A stretch of 64,000 nt of DNA from Struthidea cinerea (taxonomy: Eukaryota > Chordata > Aves > Passeriformes > Corcoracidae): positions 396,606 through 460,605 of the forward strand of contig VZTI01003893.1 in the NCBI GenBank assembly GCA_013397865.1, given 5' to 3'. Shown here one piece after another: positions 14,178 to 26,251 of this stretch (positions are counted from its first letter, which is position 1; the number at the start of each line of letters is the position of its first letter). Below the pieces are notes generated by a model that did not search any database, had not been told where the DNA came from, and saw nothing but the letters and a program-made list of their open reading frames with translations. Both the position numbers and the translations under genes were made by a program.

Positions 14178-14183
14178 AATAAA
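14178..14183 (+). terminator. Poly-A signal of the 13743 LTR
   Basis: AATAAA in the expected place downstream of the TATA-like box; cleavage would fall near 14200 and define the R/U5 border. Confidence 0.7.
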
Positions 14184-14235
14184 GCTGGATTTGTGGGCAC
14201 CAGAGAGGTCCCTCTACCTCCTTCAGCGCCGTCCC

Positions 14236-14248
14236 GTTGCTAGGCAAC
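14236..14248. promoter_or_regulatory. Palindromic X-box (RFX-type) motif inside U5
   Basis: GTTGCTAGGCAAC is a perfect GTTGC-TAG-GCAAC palindrome that fits the known RFX-factor X-box consensus (two GTTGCC-like half-sites). It sits in the U5 part of the LTR. Match to consensus is seen; binding is inference. Confidence 0.5.
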
Positions 14249-14390
14249 ATCCAAGCTGCAGCCTGCTCCTTTGTGTGCCTCTGAGCAGAGCGCTCCGACC
14301 AGCCACGAGGACTGTGTCCCTTTGGTCGCCGACCAGGACACCGCCTTGCCTCCTGCCAGGCCACCGGGCGGCCGTGGCAGCAACGCAACA

Positions 14391-17300
14391 TATCTTCTGA
14401 TGATGTTTGTATTGGAAGGTAGATAAATTTCAATCTGAATAATTATCTTCTGAAAAAGGTCTTTGTAAAATCCCGAAACTATAGTTTCAATTAAGTATGG
14501 TAGTAATTTTCCTGCCTTGTCTCCAAGATGATGGTGAACAGTTACTCTGTTCCACCTAAGGAATGGTTGCATTTCACTTATCAGAAAAGTGAGTTGCTTA
14601 GTGATCCTTATTTTTTTCAGAATAAATTTCTAGCAGTTAGGTTGGTCTTGTAAATCACTTTCAATTCCTATCTAAAAAACATACAGCTTTAATTTACACC
14701 AATACATGGACGTACTGGGTACATACAAGTAAGAACGAAAGTATAATAGATGACTGTACATACACCTTTACATAGAAGGATATTATACACTGCATACCAA
14801 TGTATATTATTCAGCTTCAAATTCCTAGACGTAAAGAGAAAAACCCCAACTTACTAGAGGAAAATTACATACAAACAACTTAATTTATTAAAGTTACTCA
14901 TCAAATGATCCTAGTGGATATAAGTATAAAAATGTCTCAGACTATTAAATTGTAACAAAATACTGCGTAACCCAAACAGCATAATGTATACATATTTCAG
15001 TTCCTATATTATCTTTATCACTCCTTTTGCATAGGGAAACAAGAAACCTAAGATACAGAGGTTAATTTAGGTAACAACTACCACAATTCACAATTGCATT
15101 AGCATCTATTAAGAGTCATTGTTCATGGAAATTTTAATGATACAGTACAGAGTGAATGAAAGCAGAAGATGATTAGGAATAAAATTGTTTCCATTTATGC
15201 TGACAGGACTGCTGAGCATAATTATACATTTCTAGGGCGACCTGTTTAGAGTTTACTCCGTAATTTTATGTAAATTTTGAATTACTTCATTTTTTCAGGT
15301 TAAATGCTAATATGTTATTTCATTGCTCAGTTGAGTTGCATGAGTACTAATGGACACAGATTGCAATTGATGGAACAGGCATCAGATAAAAGTCTAGAAG
15401 CATTTCAGAATGACAAACTTTCAATTCATTGTTTTCTACTGCCACATGCTTGTTCCTGAAAAAGCTGCCAAAATTTTCAATCATTTACTGGATATTAGCT
15501 CTATTATCTACACTGAGAGCAAAAATCCATTCCAAAGAAAATATTCTTTTGGAAGAAGTATTTTATTTTTCCCCTCCTTTTCCTCATTTATTCACTGCAT
15601 GATGCAGGCTTAACTCAGCTTATACAGCTTCTTGTAATACACTTGCAGTAATCTGTACAACATAAAAAGACAAGCAGAAAAAAAGGAAAATCAAATACTC
15701 TGAAGACAAATATGTGGGATCAGGGCTGTGGAAAAACCTGCCTGTTTAGATTTGCCCAGGTTTCAGTGAATTATACCACTGAAATCCTGTGAAAGCCAGT
15801 TGATTCTTCACACTGGAAGACAAAATAAAGCAAACTTCAAGAAGTTTGCAGGTTATGTATATGAAAACAGGAAGGAAGGAAGGAAGGAAGGAAGGAAGGA
15901 AGGAAGGAAGGAAGGAGCCACACCCCACTTTGCACCTATTTTCTCCAACTCTTTTTTTACTCCTGACCTTTTCTTCAAACTCTTCCATCCTCCATACTGA
16001 GATTACATTATGCTCAAACTGAGAATGGATCACTCCTATCCACAGCCTGACAGGAAGTTCACACTATCACATCCCACTAGAAGGGATATGCAAGCATTTT
16101 TTAATGATAGGTGTCATTCTCATTTCTCCATATCTGCCTTGTTTTACTCACCTTGTGCAGTTGCTTTCAGGGATGCAGAGAGAAAGAACAACCTGCAGTA
16201 GCAGACTTGAATTTTTCCATTATTATTCAATAATAAGATGTTCCAGATCAAGAACAACAGTGTTGCTCAGATCCCTATAACCTGAATTTTTTGTTGGACA
16301 TTACGAATTGACACACAAGCCTTTCAGGAGCATAAATTTGATTACCATGAACAAGCATAAGAGATCTGAATTATACCTTAACAAAAAGCTACTGTCAGGA
16401 AAATGAGACTTTAAAAACTGTGAAATACTAGACTACAAGAAGACACCGTGTGAAGCTTCCTGAGCAGATGCTGGGAGGAAAGATCAGTCAGCTGTTCTTT
16501 AGACCTTTTTGAAGAAAGGTTTGATCAAAGCCACTGGACAAGGAGGTTGTTGGGAAGTGTCCTTGTGCTGAAACACTTATTTCTTGACTTTGCCTTACAA
16601 GCCGTATGCTTCTGATCTTTCCCAATTATGAGCTTATCTTTCTTTCCCTTCTTGCTACAAATGAATCAAAGAATCTTATCTGTCCCTGCAGCAAACAAGT
16701 GAGATTGTGGGGTTTTAAGACTCTCTAGGTTGAATTATCTGTATTACTGGACGAGATATGAAGAAGTGAAGTTAGTTTGGTAAATTATAATAGTGAATGA
16801 GTAAGCAAGTGTATAACTGTAACTGTGACACCTACTAAAAAATAATCCATTTCCCCAAAGCAAATAAATTTTAAAATAAATAAAATCAGCAGCTTAGTAA
16901 TTAATGGTGGCAACTGCTGAGTAAACAGAAAAGTGGCTCTGCTTCCCTAAACCGTATTTTGTATCTTGTGACATAGGGTGGATGTGTAGCTAATGTTCAA
17001 AATTGAAATCTAGCTTTCTCCAGCAATAAGTTTCAACAAACGTGCCACTCGCATGATTCTAGAATTTATCTTCATGAGTGCACAACATGGCTAAGAGAGG
17101 GTACCTGAAAACAGAAAAACAAGAGGAAAATCTTCTGTTCTTGCTCTAGTTTTTGTTCATGTTTAATATAATAAGATAGGATCCTAAATAAAGGAAAATA
17201 TTGTTTGTATATAAAGCCTCTTTCAAGGGAATTAATTTCAATTCAGTCATATTCAGTTTTGAATAATTTCCTATTAGAAAAGTTGTGTTTACCGATATCG

Positions 17301-17959
17301 CTACAGCCCCATAACAGGTATTTCTGCTTTAACTTCTTATTTTTGCTTCTTACTGGTATCCACATGTAGCTATCCCCTTTCTTTAATTCCATCTCTGCTG
17401 TACTTCACAGACTACTTTATTCTAAGCAGTAAAGAATATTTTATATTTAGTCATAAGCATGACAGCTTTATTAGTATGGCAGTTATCATGGATCTTATAG
17501 AAGATCAATTATTGGTGAAACTGTTTGTGGAACTGATCAAACAAAAAGGCCTCTTTGCAAACCAGTAGGTAAGTGATTGATTGGTTTGAGTGAGAACACA
17601 TGCCAGAAGAAGATATTGTTCCTAGGACCTTAAAATCCACAAATAACATTTTGAATTATTTCACTAATATTCAGTCACAGTAAGAAAAAAAAAAGCCAAA
17701 TACTGGTTTTATAACTAAATTGCACATCACAAGCCTGTCAAGCTTTTATTTGCGATTGGTGTAATGTATGTTGAGAGAAATTGATGTCGATGGTTAATTT
17801 CTGTATAATATGCTTATTCCCCTTTTTCCCTTTCCTCCTCATTCCCAAATCTTAACCATAATACAAATGAAAATAATTTTCTTAGTTACATTTTAAATTC
17901 ATAAATCATTTCTCTGTATTTGCCACTTTGATCATTCCCTCTTTGCACTTTGTGTGGCT
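14391..17959. other. AT-rich unique DNA, no gene seen
   Basis: No coding or transposon sequence recognised, apart from the (GGAA)n microsatellite listed separately. Confidence 0.6.
15870..15915. repeat. (GGAA)n microsatellite, about 11 units
   Basis: An uninterrupted run of GGAA/GAAG units covers about 46 bp. The frame through it codes a meaningless repeated peptide. GGAA arrays are known binding platforms for ETS-type factors, but no function is implied here. Confidence 0.95.
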
Positions 17960-18680
17960 TTCAGGCAGAGAATCACCCAACAATCACCAAATAGCATGCA
18001 GGTCCAGAAGATTTTCTAGTCCATCTTCCTTTCTGGCCATAGAATCAACTATGCTGGTAATATTCAGATGAGAGGTATGTTCTTTAATCTATTTAATAAT
18101 AACTAGAAAAACTTCACAGCTTCTAGAATAAGGTGGTTTTTTTATGACATCCAACCTGAACTTTCCTTAGTCCAATGCTAATCTACTCTTTCCTAGCCTG
18201 TCCTTCATGCAGTTGTGGAACAGAACTCATCCTTAGAAATATGAAGACTATTATACCTTCCCTCAGCCTTCTCTTCTGTGAGCTAAACAGACAGCCTGTT
18301 CCAACGTCTGATCACACAACAGAAACCCCACAATCTTATGCTTAAATAGAATTACTTCTATTCAACTTTTACTTCTTGTGTGGTGTCCTGCCACTGGACA
18401 CCACTGAGAAGAGCCTTGCTCCATCTTTAAATGCTTTAATCAGATACTTATGCACTTTGTTAAGATTCCCCTGAGTTTTTGTCTTCAGGCTAAAGAGTCA
18501 CAGGTCTTTTGACTTCTCAGTATGTCAAATACTCCAAAGCCTTCATGTCTGTGACCATTTACTGGATTCACTGCTGGATGTCCATATGTTTTTTTACTTT
18601 GGGAGCCAAGATCTGGACACAGCACTCAGTTGGATGGCAGTTGTTATATCAGCTGCTTCTAGTTGTGTATCATCTGCAGA

Positions 18681-18932
18681 CTATCTGAGGGTGTACTCTG
18701 TATCAGCATCCAACTCATTGATAGAATTAAGCAGTACTGTACCCAGTATTGACAGGTCAGACACAGCACAAGGGATAATGGTTCTGATTAGTGGCCTCCA
18801 CCTGGACTTTGGGCCACTGATCAGAACCCTTAGAGCCCCACAGTTCATTCGCTTTTCAGTGGACCTCACGGCCCACTTACCTTGTTGATACTTCGTCAGT
18901 TTATTATGGGAGACAGTGTTAAATGCCTTCAT
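18681..18932 (-). pseudogene. CR1 ORF2 reverse-transcriptase fragment (dead)
   Basis: An open stretch of about 83 codons on the minus strand carries KAFNTVSHN, which corresponds to the KAFDTVSHNIL segment of CR1 reverse transcriptase (the D of this motif is replaced by N). Downstream, a TVLLNSINEL stretch corresponds to the VLFNIFINDL segment. The DD active-site block lies beyond the open part and is not intact. This is a broken remnant of the LINE replicase, not a gene. Confidence 0.75.
18780..18828. repeat. 17-bp inverted repeat within the old CR1
   Basis: GGTTCTGATTAGTGGCC (18780-18796) pairs with 18812-18828 with one mismatch (which would be a G-T wobble in RNA), around a 15-base loop. 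It can fold as a hairpin. It lies in the RT-coding part of a dead CR1, so it may be coincidental drift. Confidence 0.8.
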
Positions 18933-19138
18933 TTCAAGTTGTGATCAGCTATATCTAACTGATAACCTAATCTTTCTTGTATTTTATAATTGCATTCTCC
19001 AAATTTTCCCATCTTGTTGATCATTCCTGACCATTGATTTGCACTTTAGATTTTCTAGCTGTTTTTCCGTGCTGACAGAGCTGTATTGGTTTCAGGCCAA
19101 AATCACAGGACAAGCTTGTCCTTCAGCCACAATACTGG

Positions 19139-19186
19139 AAACAAAACAAAAGAAAACAAAACAAAAAGACAAACAAAACAAAAAAT
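19139..19186. repeat. (AAAAC)n-like low-complexity tract
   Basis: Alternating short A runs and single C/G bases over about 48 bp. No associated element seen. Confidence 0.85.
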
Positions 19187-19634
19187 CCAGCATACAAGAA
19201 ACCTCAGAAATATTCAGATGCACTATAATGAAACCACTACTTGCAAGTGCTATAAATCAAATGAGTGCAGCTGCTGACACTGTCATTGCTGTCATTTAGA
19301 GCTTGTCAGCATTTCTGCTTCTTCTGAACGGCTTGGATGTGTCACAACTCTAGAGCTGAAATGTGACACACAAGTTGCCAGCCAGGACACTATTTTCTTT
19401 TAAAAGATCCAATGGATTAGTTATAATGGACTTACCTAGGGGAAAGCTCTGTTCACAGTTCAGTAAAATGAAAGAGTTAAAAAGTGTTCACTCATGGGTA
19501 CATGTTAAGAGTAAACCTACCAGGCAAAACATTATGAAGGAAGACAGAGCGACAGAGGATTTCTGTGACAGAAAGTTGTATGCACAACCTCAGCATCTCC
19601 TGTGTACACTTTTCCTTGTACCATTTTTGCCTTT

Positions 19635-20673
19635 TGTGGTGGTTTGACCCTGGCTGGATGCCAGTTGCCCACCAAAGCCTCTCCATCACTCCCCTACTCA
19701 ACTAGACAGGAGAGACAAAATATAAAAAAGGCTCATGAGTTGCAATAAGGATGGGGAAGGTTCATTCGCTGATTACCATCACAAGCAAAATAGACCTCAC
19801 TTGAAAATATTAGTTCAATCAAAACCAGAGTAGGACAATGGAAAGTAAAACAAATCTTAAAAACACCATCCCCTCACCCCTACCTCCTTCCTGACCTTAG
19901 CTTCATTCCTGATTCTCTATCCTGCAGCAGTGTAGGGAGACAGAAAATGAGAGTTATGATCAGTTAATTATATGTTTCTGTCACTGCTTCCTCTTCAGGG
20001 AGAAGAGTCCTTCCCTTGCTCCACTGTAGAGTCCCTCAGACAGGGAACTTCCCTGACAGAAGACAGTCCTCCACAAACTTGTCCAACGTACATCCTTCCC
20101 ACCAGCCACAGTTCATTAACTGCTCCAGAGTGGGTTCCTTTCCACAGGGTGAAGTCCTTCAGGAAAAGGCTGCTGCAGTGTGGGTCTCCTGTGAGGTCAC
20201 AAGTCCTGCCAGCAAACCTGATCCAGTGTGGAGTCCTTCATGGAGCCTCAGGTCCTGCCATGAGCCTTCTGTGGCATGGACTTTCCATGGGAGCAGGCAT
20301 CCACCTGCTCTGTCGTGGGGGTCTTCCATGACTTGCAGGACACCCTGCCTCACCATGGTCTTCACCACAAGGTGCAGGGGAATCTCTGCTCCTCAACCTG
20401 AACACCTCCTCCCCTTCCTTCTGCACTGACCTTTGTGTCTGCAGGGCTGCTTCTCTCATGTATTCCCACTCCCCTCTTCTCTGGACGCACTACTTCTGCA
20501 TAATAATTTTTTCTTCTGTAAATATATTAGTGTAGGGACATTAGTACCATTGCTGATTGTCTCAGCTTTGGCCAGAGGTGGGTCTGTCTTGTAGCCACTG
20601 ACATTGGCATTGGCTCTGTTGGACATGGGGAAAGCTTCTAGCAGCTTCTCATAGAAGCCACCCCTGTAGCCCA
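19635..20673 (-). mobile_element. Old approximately 1-kb LTR, probably ERVL-like, minus sense
   Basis: Starts TGTGGTGGTTTGACCC, matching the start of the element at 13113. It then shows a long GC-rich middle and ends near CCACCCCTGTAGCCCA. I recognise this as a common avian LTR type. Between 19990 and 20400 it contains degenerate tandem units built on a GCTCCAG.GTGGG.TCC..CC..GG.TGCAGTCCTTC-like theme, spaced roughly 45-60 bp. Orientation is inferred from the family. The 3' plus-strand end has lost its terminal bases and no target-site duplication is visible (left flank GCCTTT). Long open frames across 19972-20429 arise from the repeats and show no protein family. Confidence 0.75.
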
Positions 20674-21974
20674 ATATGATATGAGATGCTAGAGACAGGG
20701 GCAAGATCCATCTGCAAGTTTGTGGCTATCATACGTACCATAAACTTAGCGGGTACACAAATCAGGCTCACTTCAATACTTTCCAGAGAATAAGGGAGGA
20801 AAATTTCTCTCAAGTGTGTTATTTTTGGTTTCTCAACAGAAAAAAAAAAAACCCAAACCCTTGAACTTCTTGGTTTAGTCTGTATGATGATTTAAGCAAA
20901 GAGGGAAGGTGTGATGCTTTTTCTGTAATACTTACAACAACACATCCCTGAACACAGATCTATTAAAAGGACTGAAGAACTCTTCATGGTGTTGGCAGGG
21001 GAGCATTGTTCTCAATGTATTTCAGTGTATTCAGATCCACATAGCTGCAACACATCTGTGTTGCAGCTCCATGGATATTTCACCAAAGCTGAGTGTCCAG
21101 TGGTTTAAGGTATTCCTATTAGTGGGTTTCCTCTCCTGTCTAAATGGACTGTATAAACCTGCAGACTTCTAAGCAGAGACTATCTCATCTGTGATGTGAA
21201 GATAGAGTAGGAAGATACAAATTATGCTGGCTAGACCCTGAATGATGTTTAGTGGACTACTAGGGTGCAAGAGAAGAAAAGCTTCACTTTTTACAGGCTG
21301 GAAAAGGCTAGAAATCAACTTTCAAACCTTGGGAAATACTAAGGATATAATGAGCTAACACCTCCTGCTGAGAGAGGACAGCACATCACCATCAGATGTG
21401 ACACTGCAGCCCGCGCTGCCACCCACAGCCTGGTACCTAGCAGTTCCTGGTACTCAAGGCAACATTTCAGGGACATAGTCTCTCATGAGTTTCTTTGTGG
21501 GAGGTGATTCACCTCCTGGCCCTTGAAGCAGAGCAACTAATGCAGTTTAATGAAAACTGCAAACACACTGTTTAGCAGCTTGGGGATTCATTTTTTTCAG
21601 AGTGTGGAAACCCTGACTGAACCACTATTTCCCTGTAGGGTCTACTGAGGATTTTGGCAGGAATCTGGTGATATTTTCACTCCAGTCTAATTCATATTCC
21701 TTGGCAGCTGGGCCCAAGAAGCTTGGACTTGCTCACACTGGAGGTTAGGGTGCCTATGAAAAAAGAAAAGACTAAGGTGGGTTTCTGCACTATGTGAATA
21801 ACTAAGGGACCAGCCTCTGCCTAAAGCTTTCACAGTGTCACTTAAGCCTTTCCTTAAGAAAGCATTCCTGGGAAAAATGAGGGAAATGTCTATTCTCAGT
21901 CTTTGCAACTTTGATATCAGTCCTGAGCCTGAACAGTCCTTTTTTGGTCCATTTGACTTGGCACTGAAAGCTCT
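20674..21974. other. Unique DNA, no gene seen
   Basis: No coding or transposon sequence recognised apart from the palindrome listed separately. A slightly GC-richer patch lies at 21380-21480 without an identifiable origin. Confidence 0.55.
21043..21068. repeat. Perfect 12-bp palindrome with 2-base loop
   Basis: AGCTGCAACACA followed by TC and then TGTGTTGCAGCT. The arms are perfectly complementary. It is outside any recognised transposon. Confidence 0.9.
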
Positions 21975-22243
21975 CCTTGTCTCAGTCTTCAAGAGACACA
22001 CCTGTTATCCTCAGGGCAACTGGTCCCCTGAGCTGGTACAGGAACCAGATTAGATTCCCTGTAATCCAGGAGGAAGTAATTAGTGACTTGCTGTGCCACT
22101 TAGACACGCAAAAATCTATGAGGCCAGATGGGGTTCACCCAAGAGTACTGAGGGAGCTGGCAGAGGAGATCACCAAGTCACTGTCCATCATTTATCACCA
22201 TTCCTGGTTATCTCATGAGGACCCAGACAACTGGAGATTGGTC
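21975..22243 (+). mobile_element. CR1 LINE, segment 1 (before ERV insertion)
   Basis: Plus-strand CR1 ORF2 sequence between endonuclease and reverse transcriptase. Translation gives MRPDGVHPRVLRELAEEI, the hallmark KSMGPDGIHPRVLRELAD segment at the start of the CR1 RT domain, then an EDPDNWR motif. It stops at 22243 where an LTR begins, and the same CR1 resumes at 23804 with the next expected motif (CCCATCTACA.GAAGGGTC, then GGAGGACCC). The left edge is approximate; sequence before about 21975 is not recognisably CR1. Confidence 0.88.
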
Positions 22244-22682
22244 TGATGCCTTAAGAGGCCTCCTAGAAACAGAGACTAGACAGGAGTAAGGGACTAAAGG
22301 TAGGTGTTTATTTGAAAGGCCTTCAAAGGTACCCCCTGGGAAGCCAGAGGCTGCTGCCAAAATGGACCCCAAGATGGACGGCAGGCCACGAGTTCTTCAC
22401 ACTTCTATAGGTTTGGTTCATTTGCATATCAGGGTTAATTCTCCAGTTAAAGCTTCAGTTAATGATGTAGTTTCCCCTCCGCTTGCCTCTCTTAGAGGCT
22501 CTTTGCTTTATACCTTTTGGGCCTAGGACGGTCTGGGTGTCCTTGAAGAGCAGGCCTGGAGAGGCTTTGTTATGTCTACCTAGCACGAGAGAGCTGAAAT
22601 TAACAGGCTACAAGAAACGTCAGAGTTACACACTAGGCAGTACAGAATTTGAAAAATATAAAAGTTAAAACCTAAGGCATCA
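22244..22682 (-). repeat. 3' LTR of the ERV1 remnant
   Basis: A 439-bp LTR with perfect 10-bp inverted ends: plus strand starts TGATGCCTTA and ends TAAGGCATCA. On the minus strand TATAAA is at 22512-22507 and AATAAA at 22312-22307, leaving a U5 of about 50 bp. The polypurine tract abuts its U3 end. Some 25453-25472 sequence (CACTAGGCAATACAAAAT) resembles part of its U3. Confidence 0.9.
22307..22312 (-). terminator. Poly-A signal of the ERV1 LTR
   Basis: AATAAA on the minus strand, about 60 bases before the U5 end at 22244, as expected for a gammaretroviral LTR. Confidence 0.75.
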
Positions 22683-22694
22683 TTGCCCCCCTTT
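22683..22694 (-). promoter_or_regulatory. Polypurine tract (plus-strand primer site) of the ERV1
   Basis: The minus strand reads AAAGGGGGGCAA directly before the LTR start TGATGCC. This is the canonical position and composition of the retroviral polypurine tract used to prime plus-strand DNA synthesis. Confidence 0.85.
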
Positions 22695-23092
22695 AGAGGC
22701 TTGACAAGGCCTCTACCTTGTCGAGACTCTCTTCTAAATATTCTAAGTATGTACTAATAATATATGTCTAACAGCAGTATATATTTATAAAGAAGAATTA
22801 TAAATACAATCATTATAAACAATCTTTAGCTCAGGGTCAGATTGGTAACCATGAAGCCAGGGTGTGGAAGATACAATCAGCTTTGAATGTTATTCAGTGT
22901 AAGATCTAAGTTAGTTCTCAAATTGTAAACAAATTTTGTTGATCTTTCCACTTCAGTTTACATATCAATTATTAGTTTTGTATCCAAGTGAATGTCTTTG
23001 GATACACTTTGGACTAGAATCATATGCAAAATTTGGTTCCAAACCTGAGTCAGGGTTACCAACTGTGTTGATAATAAGCACAGGAAAATCAT
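22695..23092 (-). pseudogene. Collapsed env region of the ERV1
   Basis: About 400 bp separate the end of the integrase frame from the polypurine tract; a gammaretroviral env needs roughly 1.5-2 kb. All frames are closed by stops. A hydrophobic-coding AT-rich stretch near 22760-22810 on the minus strand could be a vestige of the transmembrane subunit, but this is a guess. Most of env is deleted. Confidence 0.5.
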
Positions 23093-24911
<1,819 letters not shown>

Positions 24912-25311
24912 AAGGTCGGAGCACAAGTCCTGTGAGGATTGACTGAGGGGGTGTTTAACCTGGAGAAAAGGAGGCTCGGGGGAGACCTTGTTGCTCTCTA
25001 CAAGCACCTGAAAGGAAGGTGTAGTGAGGTGGGGGTCAGCCACTTCTTTCAAACAACTAGCAACAGGACAAGAGGCAATGGACTCAAGCTGTACCAGTGG
25101 AGTTTCAGGTTGGACATCAGGAAGAATTTTGTCATTGAAAGGGTTGTTAAGTGTCAAAACAGGTTGCTCAGGCAGGTGGGGGAGTCATCACCCCAGAAGT
25201 GTTCAAGAAATGGTTAGATGTGGCACTTAGTGGTCATGCTTAGTTGGCATAGCGGTGTTCAGTCAAAAGTCAGACATGGAGGTCTTGGAGGTCTTTTCTC
25301 ACCTTTATAAT

Positions 25312-25346
25312 TCTATGATTCCATGATTCTGTGATTCTATGATTTC
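25312..25346 (+). repeat. CR1 3' octamer tail
   Basis: Four units of ATTCTATG type (ATTCTATG, ATTCCATG, ATTCTGTG, ATTCTATG) followed by ATT. This is the short 8-bp repeat that terminates CR1 elements in place of poly-A. Confidence 0.9.
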
Positions 25347-25529
25347 CCATACTGCTTTCTTTATAGACAGACGAAAGGGAAAGGGCTATCCTGTGCAAGA
25401 ATCGAGGGAGAGTCCCTCAATCCCTTTACCCTTTACCAAGCATGCACAAACACTAGGCAATACAAAATGCTAAAAAAAAAAAAANNNNNNNNNNNNNNNN
25501 NNNNNNNNNNNNNNNNNNNNNNNNNNNNN
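25347..25529. other. LTR-like scrap running into a 45-N assembly gap
   Basis: 25453-25472 (CACTAGGCAATACAAAAT) resembles the U3 of the ERV1 LTR at about 22651-22669 (CACTAGGCAGTACAGAAT). It is followed by A12 or more and then 45 N (25485-25529). The gap may hide a further ERV copy. The preceding bases (25370-25450) were not identified. Confidence 0.45.
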
Positions 25530-26218
25530 CTTCTTTACCAGTTCAGGGTGCTCAAACACCTTAACACTGGCTGTGGTACAGGGGTGTGGACAGAAAGGAC
25601 TAGGCTGACAGAGGACAGTGAAGTACATAATTTTTGCTGTAGATTGTACAAGTTGGCAGTTGTCGTTGATCACTCCTCCAGCAATGGAAAAAGGAGGAAG
25701 TGTCATATCAGACTTCCTTCTACAGCCTTCTTAATAAACAGGCATGTCCTTGTGCAGTCAACCAGCAGTAAAAATCCATTTTCTCTGCTTCATAAAGATC
25801 CTTATTATGTTAAAATAATTTAAGCAAAGGAGTCAAGGATTTTGGTTTGGTTTGATTTGTTTTGAAGAACAATGCTAAACAAAACAAAACAAAAAACCAA
25901 GAGAGAGAAAGCTTTGCTGCAGGCTCCCTGAGTGATGCAAAACACAGCAAGAATACCTTGCCTCACTCAGGTGGTTCTGCCTGCATTTGGTGACAGACAA
26001 GATTTCCAATGCAGGTTCAATGAGCATATCGAAGGGATTTTTTAAGAACCACCCATTTCAAACAGTGCTATCTTTTGTCTGTCTAAGGATAATGTTACTT
26101 TAATCCTAACCTCATACAGATGAAAATTAAAAAATTAATCATCTTCATACAGGACTTGTGTATGTGTGTGTATTTTCTATGAGGAAATTTTCTTGAGGTT
26201 AGCCTCAGAATTCACCAT

Positions 26219-26251
26219 TAAAAATAAATAAATAATCTAAATAAATAAAAA
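26219..26251. repeat. (AAAT)n-like tract
   Basis: AAATAAATAAATAA followed by a second AAATAAATAAAA run. Simple repeat. Confidence 0.85.

Larger units (their letters stand above)
13743..14390 (+). mobile_element. Well-preserved solo LTR, plus sense
   Basis: A 648-bp element with perfect 7-bp inverted ends, TGTTGCG at 13743-13749 and CGCAACA at 14384-14390. U3 carries three ATTGG (inverted CCAAT) boxes at 13941, 14023 and 14053. A TATA-like CATAAAAAGG is at 14093-14102 and AATAAA at 14178-14183. These predict a transcription start near 14125, an R region of about 75 bp and a GC-rich U5 of about 190 bp. No retroviral coding sequence follows, so it is a solo LTR. The flanks (ACGTAT left, TATCTT right) do not form a clear duplication, which could mean decay or recombination between two proviruses. 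A long open frame across U5 has no family match and I regard it as chance. Confidence 0.85.
17960..18960 (-). mobile_element. Ancient CR1 LINE, 3' part, minus strand
   Basis: Read on the minus strand the block runs from the CR1 reverse-transcriptase region (18960 side) into the 3' untranslated region (18000 side). Recognisable landmarks in order on the plus strand are: a degenerate tail-type AGAATCA block near 17970; the 3'UTR block with CTGTTCCAACGTCTGATCAC (18295-18314); GATCTGGACACAGCACTCAG; and the RT core near 18681-18932. Divergence is heavy with many indels, so it is an old copy. Both edges are approximate. Confidence 0.75.

Noticed and set aside
14104..14572. Overlapping open frames of about 100 codons on both strands
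   Set aside because: They lie in the GC-rich U5 of a solo LTR and its flank; no domain, and both strands are open because of base composition.
15746..16033. Frame with repeated SFLP or EGRK peptide
   Set aside because: It is the translated (GGAA)n microsatellite.
19972..20459. Cys/Ser/Pro-rich frames up to 137 codons
   Set aside because: They coincide with the internal repeats of an old LTR and match no retroviral protein.
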